Positions 15,022 to 21,180 of a stretch of 24,684 nt of DNA are shown in pieces. Source of the stretch: Phocaeicola sp. (lineage in GTDB: Bacteria; Bacteroidota; Bacteroidia; Bacteroidales; Bacteroidaceae); the NCBI GenBank assembly GCA_020026175.1, contig JAHHQV010000043.1, positions 1-24,684 of the forward strand, read 5' to 3'. Numbering within the stretch: the first letter of the stretch is position 1; each line of letters begins with the position of its first letter. Made by a program: the position numbers and the translations under genes. The notes under the pieces were generated by a model that did no database searches, was not told the DNA's origin, and saw only the letters and a list, made by a program, of their open reading frames with translations.

Positions 15022-17346
15022 TTAATAGCTTAGTTTTACTCCAGCGAAGAATGAACGTGGCATTCCAGGACCATAGATGTATCCTGAATCTCTGTCAGCA
15101 CCCTTGTCGAAGTCGTTCTGATAAGAATTGAAAATGTTTTGCAAACCTGCGTTCAATTGTAGTACAGTACCTTTGTAGAAGTTGAAATCGTATGAAACTT
15201 TTAATCCCAAGTCCATAAATTTCTTAGTTTCTTCTGTACGGTTTGCTTTAATATAACCTGCATGATGTTCTACCAGCATATTTCCTGTATATGTTCCTGA
15301 AAGGGCAATGCTCAAAGGCTTGATAGGAGTATATGTCATTGTGAAGTATCCGTAAGTGTCTGGAGTACGGAACATTCTTTTTTCAGTTTCTACATCATCA
15401 GCCCAAGCACGAGCTTCTTTGTATTCAGCCTTTTGGATAGTGAAACCGGCCTGAAGCTGCCATTTGTTGCGCCATGCCAGCTTACCTTCGAGTGTCATAC
15501 CATATACATTTGCTCCTTTTTCGTTACCACGTTCAAGCTGCAATATTCCGTCAACAACACCTAGTTCGGTAAGGGTGAAGACATCCGAAATGTTGGTATA
15601 GAATCCTTCTACAAGAAGATTTCCTTGCCAATTGCCCCAGCTCTTGTACATATCGGCAGAAACACTTATACTTTGAGATTTCTCTTCCTTCAAGTCGTCT
15701 GCTAGTTTTATCATAGAAACGTTACCTCCTACGTTTTCAATGTGAAGGTCTTCGTCGAAAGCCTGAGGGGCACGGAAGCCGAATGAATAGCTTGCACGTA
15801 AGTTTATATTTTCATTCGGGTTGAAACGAATATTTGCACGAGGACTGAATATTGGATTGTCGAGCATGCTGTGTTTGTCAAGACGACCACCAATCAAAAA
15901 TCCCCATTTGTCGTTTTTCCACTCGTTCTGTGCAAAGAAGCTACCGATATTGACTTTCTGGTTCGTGAATCTTTTATATCCCCATTGTTTGTCCTCGAGA
16001 TTATCGTGATTGTATTCCACTCCAGCTGTAAAGTCGGCAGGCATAAACCAACATTTGTCTGCAATGAATACATATTGCGAACCGGCTACAATTGTAAGAT
16101 CTTTTGTTGCTCCATATGCATTGAGAGCCTTGCCTTCTTCTTCTTTGTTTAAAATGGCACCACCATAATAGCTGTCTCTGTTTACATGTTGTGCCGATGT
16201 ATATACACTGAACTTATGCTTTTCGTTTGGAGAAAAGTAGTCGAACTTGATACCTCCTGTATTTATGCTGTGCTTTATCTGCTCTGCAATGTTTGCTTCA
16301 TGAGCTGGTCTGTCAAGCATATCACCGCCTCTTCTGAATTCTTGAAGATGATGGTATTCAAACGAAAGTTTTGTATAAGTACTAGTTTTGATGTACGAAC
16401 GCATACCTACTGTCTGGTTTCTAAGTTCAGGAAGTTCTGTATATCCGTCACCGTCGTGGTCGTATCCTGCTCTTTCTCTGTTCTGTCCGAATACGGCAAT
16501 ACCCATTTTGTGGTCGTCGGTAACAAGTGATGCATTAAGAGTAGTGTTGTTGTCTAAAGCAGATCCGTCACCTATACCTGTAAGTGTATGCGAAAGCTGT
16601 GCAGAGTTTCTGACAGGTTCTTTTGTGATGATGTTGATTGTTCCGGCAATAGCTGAAGAACCGAATAGTGCAGAACCGCCACCGCGCATAACTTCTACAC
16701 GGTCTATCATATTTGCAGGAATCTGCTCTAGTCCGTATACACCAGACAATGCACTGAATATAGGGCGTGAGTCGATAAGAATTTGAGTGTAAGGACCATC
16801 AAGGCCATTTATTCTTACTTGCTGGAAACCGCAGTTTTGGCAATTGTTTTCTACTCTCACTCCTGGCTGGAAGTTAAGTCCTTGAGCCAAGTTTGCAGAG
16901 TTGGTATATTCAAAAGTCTTCATGTTCATTACATTGACAAGAGTCGGAGCCATTCGGCGAGTAGTTTCACTTCTGTTGGCCGATACCACAACTCCTTCAA
17001 GAGAAATCATGTCTTCTTCTATTTCAAATTTTACTTCTACAGTCTTTCCTTTTTTGAGTTTTACATCGCGTCTTACAGTCTTATATCCTACATATGACAC
17101 TTCTACAGTAAAGTTACCTTCAGGAAGATTTACCAAGTAGTAGTGACCAGTGGCATCTGTGGTTGTTCCTATTGTTGTTCCTTTTATTGTAACAGAAACG
17201 TAAGGTAAATGTTCTTTAGTGTTTTTGTCGACTACATGACCTACCAAATTGGCGTCAGAGTCATTAACAGGATAATCGTAAGAGTATGAAAATTGTGGAA
17301 ACAATGCCATTATTGTTCCCAATATCATAATATATAATGTCTTCAT
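15022..17346 (-). CDS. TonB-dependent outer-membrane receptor with CarboxypepD_reg-like N-terminus
   Basis: A 774-residue protein with a signal peptide (~1-22), a CarboxypepD_reg-like domain (~33-112, LVGHVVDKNTKEHLPYVSVTIKG), a TonB-box-like EGVVVSA (117-123), a plug (~130-245; INGLDGPYTQILIDSRPIFSALSGVYGLEQIP, then VEVMRGGGSALFGSSAIAGTINIITKEP) and a 22-strand-type barrel ending in SFFAGVKLSY with the usual terminal aromatic residue. No SusD partner is present, and the size fits the metal, heme, siderophore or cobalamin type rather than a SusC glycan transporter. Notable are C169 and C172 in the plug (NNCQNCGF) and an acidic loop D296-H-D-G-D-G-Y-T-E304 like a calcium-binding loop. It follows the small His-rich gene by 87 bases. 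Neighbouring zupT suggests metal import; the actual ligand is not shown. Confidence 0.93.
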   Translation of the reverse strand: MKTLYIMILGTIMALFPQFSYSYDYPVNDSDANLVGHVVDKNTKEHLPYVSVTIKGTTIGTTTDATGHYYLVNLPEGNFTVEVSYVGYKTVRRDVKLKKGKTVEVKFEIEEDMISLEGVVVSANRSETTRRMAPTLVNVMNMKTFEYTNSANLAQGLNFQPGVRVENNCQNCGFQQVRINGLDGPYTQILIDSRPIFSALSGVYGLEQIPANMIDRVEVMRGGGSALFGSSAIAGTINIITKEPVRNSAQLSHTLTGIGDGSALDNNTTLNASLVTDDHKMGIAVFGQNRERAGYDHDGDGYTELPELRNQTVGMRSYIKTSTYTKLSFEYHHLQEFRRGGDMLDRPAHEANIAEQIKHSINTGGIKFDYFSPNEKHKFSVYTSAQHVNRDSYYGGAILNKEEEGKALNAYGATKDLTIVAGSQYVFIADKCWFMPADFTAGVEYNHDNLEDKQWGYKRFTNQKVNIGSFFAQNEWKNDKWGFLIGGRLDKHSMLDNPIFSPRANIRFNPNENINLRASYSFGFRAPQAFDEDLHIENVGGNVSMIKLADDLKEEKSQSISVSADMYKSWGNWQGNLLVEGFYTNISDVFTLTELGVVDGILQLERGNEKGANVYGMTLEGKLAWRNKWQLQAGFTIQKAEYKEARAWADDVETEKRMFRTPDTYGYFTMTYTPIKPLSIALSGTYTGNMLVEHHAGYIKANRTEETKKFMDLGLKVSYDFNFYKGTVLQLNAGLQNIFNSYQNDFDKGADRDSGYIYGPGMPRSFFAGVKLSY

Positions 17347-17433
17347 TTAATGTTTTATGATTTTATAATGTTTTGATTCTAAAAAAAACGCATAGCGATT
17401 GTTTCCCCATTTATTACAGAAAAAAAATAGGGA

Positions 17434-17793
17434 TTATAAATAAAAAGAATAAAACAAAGATGGTGGTGCGCGAAGTGAAATTACACCATGCATGACTTTC
17501 TTGCAAGTATCGGTCAATGCTGGAATAAGCATAATGCTAATAAGCGTGAGCCATAATGCAGGTGTTATGTGTGATGGTAAATCACCGAAAGTGTTTATAA
17601 TAGATAAAAAGAATATCGTTTCTAGACTTTTGTCGGAGTGATTGTGCTCACCGTTATAAGGGTGGGAGTGCACTATAATTACACCATTAACCACATGGGT
17701 ATGGTTGAACAGCGTAATTCCCCCGAAATATAATAAGAATATTAAGGGAAAGAAAAATCTGAAGAATGTTATATGTTTTCTTTTTTTAGTCAT
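17434..17793 (-). CDS. Small His-rich membrane protein upstream of the TonB receptor
   Basis: A 119-residue protein I do not recognise as a named family. It starts with a basic segment (MTKKRKH), a hydrophobic span (~11-29), then a His-rich loop with H31, H33, H42, H44, H50 and H52 (FNHTHVVNGVIIVHSHPYNGEHNHS). H75 and a second hydrophobic span (~77-94) follow, and it ends LRAPPSLFYSFYL. The histidine loop probably faces the periplasm and could bind Zn, Cu, Co or Ni; that is inference from composition. It is a convincing gene: it has a full promoter (17834-17864), fills the space to the receptor gene on the same strand, and is probably the first gene of that operon. Confidence 0.8.
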   Translation of the reverse strand: MTKKRKHITFFRFFFPLIFLLYFGGITLFNHTHVVNGVIIVHSHPYNGEHNHSDKSLETIFFLSIINTFGDLPSHITPALWLTLISIMLIPALTDTCKKVMHGVISLRAPPSLFYSFYL

Positions 17794-17833
17794 TAAATGT
17801 TGTGCCTATAAACGTGTCTTATTTTTCCGATTG

Positions 17834-17864
17834 CAAAGATAATGTAAAAAACATTTACGTACAA
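17834..17864 (-). promoter_or_regulatory. Promoter of the His-rich protein/TonB receptor operon
   Basis: On the minus strand ATTTG (TTG at 17862-17864) is followed after 20 bases by TATCTTTG (17834-17841), a full match to both boxes. A palindrome occupies the spacer and another sits just upstream (listed separately). Confidence 0.85.
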
Positions 17865-17881
17865 ATACCTGCATATAGGTA
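17841..17881. promoter_or_regulatory. Candidate operator pair in the metal-locus promoter
   Basis: AATGT-N5-ACATT (17841-17855) lies between the -33 and -7 boxes, where a bound repressor would block RNA polymerase. TACCT-N6-AGGTA (17866-17881) lies just upstream of -33. The first dyad resembles AATGT/ACATT half-sites of Fur/Zur-type metalloregulators, but no regulator gene adjoins and the region is AT-rich, so chance is possible. Confidence 0.4.
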
Positions 17882-17950
17882 ATTTCTTTTTTTCTTATCT
17901 CTTTTTGTCAAGATAATGACTATATGGCATTATATATGAATGTCTCTTAA

Positions 17951-17995
17951 AAACAAAATATTCCCTTGGGCTTAATGCAAAACCCAAGGGAATAT
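17951..17995 (-). terminator. Terminator of the iron alcohol dehydrogenase gene
   Basis: Arms 17958-17970 and 17983-17995 are perfect 13-base complements. On the minus strand the stem is followed by TTTTGTTTTT. It lies 30 bases after the dehydrogenase stop codon at 18025. Confidence 0.9.
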
Positions 17996-18024
17996 CACAT
18001 TACATGGCGTATGTTATGTGTAGA

Positions 18025-19170
18025 TTACAATACTTTTGTAAGGATTTCTTTAGCAATTGTGCCTGTAACAAGACCGTCTTCGCCCAAATGCACATCTCTG
18101 TCATTGAACCTGCGTTCTATTTCAGAAATGACATCTTCGTTTATGTTTTCCTCGTGTAGACTGGTTGTCAGTCCAAGAGAGTTGAAGAAATCACGTGTCT
18201 TGCGTATAGTTTCGTTTATTCTAAAGTCATGAGTACCTGATACTACACCAAAAACCCTTGATCCCAACTGCATAATCTTTTCATATTTCTGTTTACGCAT
18301 GACATCCATTGTTCCTGGCATGATTATGGCCAGTGTATGTCCATGAGTCAAGCCGGTAAGAGCTGTTACCTCATGTCCAATCATATGTGTAGCCCAGTCT
18401 TGAGAAACTCCCATTGCAATAAAGCCGTTTAATGCCATTGTTGCACACATCATAAAATCTGCCATATTCTGATAGTCCTTTTTGTTTTCCTTTATTTTAG
18501 GAGCAATTTCCACCAAAGTCTGCAGTATGCTTTCAGCCCAACGGTCCATAACTCTTGACTCGCCAGACTTGGTAAGATATTGTTCTAGAACGTGTACGAA
18601 TGTGTCTGCAATGCCGCATGCTATCTGATAGTCAGGGAGTGAAAATGTGACTTCAGGGTCGAGTATAGAGAATTTTGGGCCATTTGAAAAGAATGCATAT
18701 TTCTCCTTTGTCTCTAAGCATGAAATGACAGCACCGTTATTCATTTCCGAACCGGTGGCAGGTATGGTAAGTACTGTTCCTAATGGAATGGTTTCTGTTT
18801 CACAGCCTTTTTTAACCAGGTCCCATGCATCTCCGTCATAAAGCAATCCAGCAGAAATCAGCTTCGTTCCATCTATAACAGAACCTCCACCTACAGCGAG
18901 CAGAAAGTCAACCTTCTCTTCCTTACCTAATTCTATAGCTTTTCTAAGAGTTTCTATCTTAGGATTGGGCTCAATACCCCAGAATTCTACCGTATCATGA
19001 TTTTTAAGTGCGTCTTTTACCTGTTCGTATATACCGTGTTTCTTTACACTTCCTCCACCGAAAGTAATCATGACTTTTTTATCTGATGGAATTTCTGCAC
19101 TAAGATGAGCTATCATACCCTTACCCATGATAAGTTTGGTAGGGTTTTTGAATGAAAAATTATTCAACAT
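18025..19170 (-). CDS. NADPH-type iron-containing alcohol/aldehyde dehydrogenase (YqhD/BDH-like)
   Basis: A 381-residue group III alcohol dehydrogenase, started at the ATG at 19170 (MLNNFSFKNPTKLIMGKG); the upstream ATG at 19188 adds six residues unlikely to be native. The Rossmann-like domain has ITFGGGSVKKHG (~35-46), the form seen in NADPH-dependent YqhD, and LAVGGGSVIDGTK (~91-103). The metal ligands fall at D189, H193, H262 and H276, the same spacing as D194, H198, H267 and H281 of E. coli YqhD; the motif GHEVTALTGLTHGHTLAIIMPG is intact. It probably reduces aldehydes such as butanal or glyoxal-type products, with an alcohol as product, in the cytoplasm. It is transcribed divergently from the hemerythrin operon, so the 165-base gap is shared regulatory space. 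Confidence 0.94.
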   Translation of the reverse strand: MLNNFSFKNPTKLIMGKGMIAHLSAEIPSDKKVMITFGGGSVKKHGIYEQVKDALKNHDTVEFWGIEPNPKIETLRKAIELGKEEKVDFLLAVGGGSVIDGTKLISAGLLYDGDAWDLVKKGCETETIPLGTVLTIPATGSEMNNGAVISCLETKEKYAFFSNGPKFSILDPEVTFSLPDYQIACGIADTFVHVLEQYLTKSGESRVMDRWAESILQTLVEIAPKIKENKKDYQNMADFMMCATMALNGFIAMGVSQDWATHMIGHEVTALTGLTHGHTLAIIMPGTMDVMRKQKYEKIMQLGSRVFGVVSGTHDFRINETIRKTRDFFNSLGLTTSLHEENINEDVISEIERRFNDRDVHLGEDGLVTGTIAKEILTKVL

Positions 19171-19199
19171 ATAATAGTAAATTATCAATTATGTATATG

Positions 19200-19207
19200 C
19201 AAATTTA
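19200..19207 (-). promoter_or_regulatory. -7 element of the iron alcohol dehydrogenase promoter
   Basis: TAAATTTG on the minus strand is a full -7 match about 30 bases before the ATG at 19170. No TTG is present at the 20-base position, where the sequence reads CACG, so this promoter may depend on an activator. Confidence 0.55.
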
Positions 19208-19263
19208 CATAAATATCTATTTATATCGTGTTTTATTCATTTTTTTTATTTATATTGCATGAA

Positions 19264-19322
19264 AATACCAATTTATACCTTGAATATGGTATTGTGTGTG
19301 TTCCTATTAATAACTTACTTTG
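19264..19322 (+). promoter_or_regulatory. Promoter and half-site cluster before the hemerythrin-luxR operon
   Basis: TTG (19292-19294) is followed after 20 bases by TTACTTTG (19315-19322), one base off the -7 consensus. Half-sites precede it: AATACC at 19264-19269, TATACC at 19274-19279 (one helical turn later), and GGTATT at 19288-19293, which is fused to the -33 box as GGTATTG. AATACCA and TGGTATT form a dyad with a 16-base spacer. The same elements recur at 20663-20711. Confidence 0.65.
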
Positions 19323-19334
19323 CAATCAGAAAAA

Positions 19335-20045
19335 ATGAATAAGTATTTTGATATGTATAGAGCCAGAATATATAAACCGACAGACAAGATGAGTGACTTG
19401 ATATGTGAAAATTATACTTTACTTCAAGTCTTAAGTCGTTTTGGTATATCTTTAGGTTTTGGCGACAAGAATGTCAGCGACGTTTGTAAAGACAATAACG
19501 TAGATTGTAAAACGTTTTTGGCTGTAGTGAATTTTCTTATAGAAAACAGTAGCAGAATGTTGGATCATCTGCAAGATATATCAATACCTGCTTTAATCAG
19601 TTACTTAAAGCAGTCTCATGAGTATTTTCTTGATTTCCAATTACCGTCAATTAGACGCAAACTGGTGGAAGCCTTAGATAATACAAGTGAGAAAGATGCA
19701 TCTTTCCTTATATTACAATTTTTTGATGCTTATGTAAATGAGGTCAGAAAACATATGGAATATGAAAATGAAAAAGTATTTGTATATGTAAACAAGCTCT
19801 TGAAAGGTGAGGCTTCTAAAGGGTTTAATATTTCGGTTTTTGCTAGAAATCATGACCATATAGATACGAAGTTGAAGGAACTTAAAAATATAATAATAAA
19901 ATATTTTCCGGCAGGATGTGATAATTTTTTACTCAATGCTACATTGTTTGATATATTCAGTTGCGAGGACGATTTATCATCACACAACAACGTGGAAGAT
20001 TTTTTGTTTATTCCAGCTATAAAGGAATTAGAAAATAGGAGGTAA
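19335..20045 (+). CDS. Hemerythrin-domain protein with ScdA/RIC-like N-terminal segment
   Basis: A 236-residue cytoplasmic protein from the ATG at 19335 (MNKYFDMYRARIY); an in-frame TTG at 19320 overlaps the -7 box and is rejected. Numbered from the ATG, residues ~18-70 match the ScdA_N/DUF542 pattern (MSDLICENYTLLQVLSRFGISLGFGDKNVSDVCKD), but the usual Cys-Cys of YtfE/ScdA is replaced by SLGFG. A four-helix hemerythrin-like domain follows with candidate iron ligands H95 (QSHEYF), H140 and E144 (RKHMEYENE), H173 and H175 (RNHDHID), H217 and nearby acids. Related proteins repair iron-sulfur clusters after NO or oxidative damage, or sense O2/NO through a di-iron site. The gene ends one base before the luxR-type gene, so they are tightly coupled. 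Confidence 0.82.
   Translation: MNKYFDMYRARIYKPTDKMSDLICENYTLLQVLSRFGISLGFGDKNVSDVCKDNNVDCKTFLAVVNFLIENSSRMLDHLQDISIPALISYLKQSHEYFLDFQLPSIRRKLVEALDNTSEKDASFLILQFFDAYVNEVRKHMEYENEKVFVYVNKLLKGEASKGFNISVFARNHDHIDTKLKELKNIIIKYFPAGCDNFLLNATLFDIFSCEDDLSSHNNVEDFLFIPAIKELENRR
20037..20043 (+). promoter_or_regulatory. Strong Shine-Dalgarno sequence for the luxR-type gene
   Basis: AGGAGGT, a perfect complement of a classical anti-SD sequence, overlaps the end of the hemerythrin gene and sits 3 bases before the ATG at 20047. Bacteroidetes usually do not use SD pairing, so this site is unusual. It may simply be the Arg-Arg codons of the upstream C-terminus. Confidence 0.5.
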
Positions 20046-20046
20046 G

Positions 20047-20661
20047 ATGAAGTCTAATGAGGTTACTCATATAGCAGTTGCAGAAGCATCTACGATAGTT
20101 AGAACAGGATTGGTTTCAGTGTTGAGGCACATTCCTGAATTGATTGATGTAGAAATATTGGAGATAACATCAAAAGAAGGTTTGCAGCATTGTATGGATT
20201 TGCATGTCCCTGACATTATTATTGTAAATCCACAATTGAACGGATGGTTTGATATTATAGAGTTCAAGCAAGCAAACGATGTGGGCAATATCAAATTTGT
20301 ATCATTGATATGTTCGGTAGTCAATATGAGTCAGATGAAAGAATACGATGATAGTATAAATATATTTGATGATGTTGAAACTATTTCCAATAAAATATCT
20401 TCTATTATAAACTTTAAGCAGCATGATGACGAGAACGACCAAAGTGCTTTGAGTCAAAGAGAAAAGGAGATAATAGGCTGTATAGTCAGAGGTATGACGA
20501 ACAAGGAAATAGCAGAAAAACTGTTTATTTCTATACATACTGTTGTAACTCACAGAAAAAATATAGCACGCAAATTACAGATACATTCTGCAGCTGGTCT
20601 TACTATCTATGCGATAGTGAATAAACTGGTAGAACTTGGTGAAGTGAAGATGGATGTTTAA
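20047..20661 (+). CDS. LuxR/NarL-type regulator with degenerate receiver domain
   Basis: A 204-residue DNA-binding regulator. The N-terminal ~120 residues have the receiver fold pattern (THIAVAEASTIVRTGLVSVL, then PDIIIVNPQLNG) but lack the chemistry: the phospho-acceptor Asp is N61, the acidic pair is reduced to A12-E13, and the conserved Lys region reads INIFDD. The C-terminal GerE domain is intact (SALSQREKEIIGCIVRGMTNKEIAEKLFISIHTVVTHRKNIARKLQI, ~133-180), with the usual NKEIAxxLxIS and TVxxHRxNI motifs. It probably works without phosphotransfer and no histidine kinase is nearby, so input may come through the hemerythrin partner encoded one base upstream or through abundance. It is a plausible binder of the AATACC/GGTATT half-sites flanking the operon. 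Both points are inference. Confidence 0.88.
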   Translation: MKSNEVTHIAVAEASTIVRTGLVSVLRHIPELIDVEILEITSKEGLQHCMDLHVPDIIIVNPQLNGWFDIIEFKQANDVGNIKFVSLICSVVNMSQMKEYDDSINIFDDVETISNKISSIINFKQHDDENDQSALSQREKEIIGCIVRGMTNKEIAEKLFISIHTVVTHRKNIARKLQIHSAAGLTIYAIVNKLVELGEVKMDV

Positions 20662-20662
20662 G

Positions 20663-20711
20663 AATACCAATAAATGGGTATTGACCAAAATACCACTTAT
20701 TGTTAACTTTG
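20663..20711 (+). promoter_or_regulatory. Second half-site promoter just after the luxR-type gene
   Basis: TTG (20681-20683), 20 bases, then TAACTTTG (20704-20711): a full Bacteroidetes promoter starting right after the stop codon. Half-sites AATACC (20663-20668), GGTATT (20677-20682, again fused as GGTATTG with the -33 box) and AATACC (20689-20694, in the spacer) match those before the hemerythrin gene. It points toward the hairpin at 20769-20804. Confidence 0.75.
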
Positions 20712-20717
20712 CAGTGT

Positions 20718-20808
20718 TAGTCATATAGAAATTACGTAAAACCACAAAGTAAAAAGTTAGTTATTAATTGCGCACCCTGCGAAGTGATTCGCGGGGTGTA
20801 CGCATTTT
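20718..20808 (+). ncRNA. Candidate small RNA of about 90 nt downstream of the luxR-type gene
   Basis: The predicted transcript starts about 7 bases after the -7 box at 20704-20711 and ends at the strong hairpin at 20769-20804. It contains no ATG on the plus strand and no useful open frame, and all annotated genes from 20824 to 24231 lie on the minus strand, so this promoter has no coding target. The 5' half (to ~20768) is AT-rich and probably unstructured, with a purine-rich stretch around 20745-20757 that could pair with target mRNAs. Start and end are estimates; no expression evidence exists. Confidence 0.5.
20769..20808 (+). terminator. Terminator of the hemerythrin-luxR unit and candidate sRNA
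   Basis: A 15-bp GC-rich stem pairs 20769-20783 with 20788-20804, with a GTGA tetraloop, one wobble pair and a 2-base bulge at 20799-20800. It is followed by TTTTAT. It also lies just beyond the stop of the minus-strand small ORF at 20824. Confidence 0.85.
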
Positions 20809-20823
20809 ATATAACCTGGTTGG

Positions 20824-21075
20824 TCAATTCAAGCTAGATTCATTCAAAGATAAAGAAAACTGCATATTGCAGGTCTTTATACTCTTAATCTCTGTTTTCT
20901 GGCTGTTTTGAGTAAATGAAGGTTGTATAACCTCATTTGTTTCCTTTATACCTGCTATCCAGATAATATTTACTATTACAAGTCCCAAAATTGATGTTAT
21001 CAATGTTATTTTATTTTCAATTTTCTTGCTTGTAGTTTTCATTGTTTTTTCATTCATTTTCTTTGTTCCAGTCAT
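20824..21075 (-). CDS. Putative small single-span membrane protein
   Basis: An unrecognised 83-residue ORF. It has a basic N-terminus rich in Lys/Thr, one clear hydrophobic helix (~23-42, ITLITSILGLVIVNIIWIAG), and a polar C-terminus with a single Cys. The layout (basic head, one span, polar tail) suggests an inner-membrane protein with the tail outside the cytoplasm. Possible starts are 21075, 21057 (M7) and 21042 (M12); the first lies in a palindrome shared with 21151-21162. I see no full -7 box upstream. It fills an otherwise empty gap between two terminator-like regions, which favours a real gene, but composition alone could produce such an ORF in AT-rich DNA. Confidence 0.45.
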   Translation of the reverse strand: MTGTKKMNEKTMKTTSKKIENKITLITSILGLVIVNIIWIAGIKETNEVIQPSFTQNSQKTEIKSIKTCNMQFSLSLNESSLN

Positions 21076-21162
21076 ACTTATGTTTGTATAAATCTTTAGT
21101 GTTTGTTCTTGTGTTCATAAGACTAAATGATTGTGATGATATAATACTGCACATAAGTATGT
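21073..21162. repeat. Two copies of a CATAnnTATG palindrome
   Basis: CATACTTATG (21073-21082) and ACATAAGTATGT (21151-21162) are each self-complementary around a 2-base centre and match each other over 11 bases in opposite orientation. They are 67 bases apart, between pflA and the small ORF. They may be operator sites or a weak 3'-end structure for pflA; nothing else supports a role. Confidence 0.45.
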
Positions 21163-21180
21163 TTTTTTTGAAAGAAAATG

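Noticed and set aside
19320..19334. TTG start codon for the hemerythrin gene
   Set aside because: The TTG lies within the predicted -7 box, so it would not be transcribed in full; the ATG at 19335 is the better start.
21073..21162. Invertible (phase-variable) promoter flanked by inverted repeats
   Set aside because: Each copy is itself a palindrome, so apparent inversion symmetry is automatic. The repeats are only 11 bases, no consensus promoter lies between them and no invertase gene is nearby.
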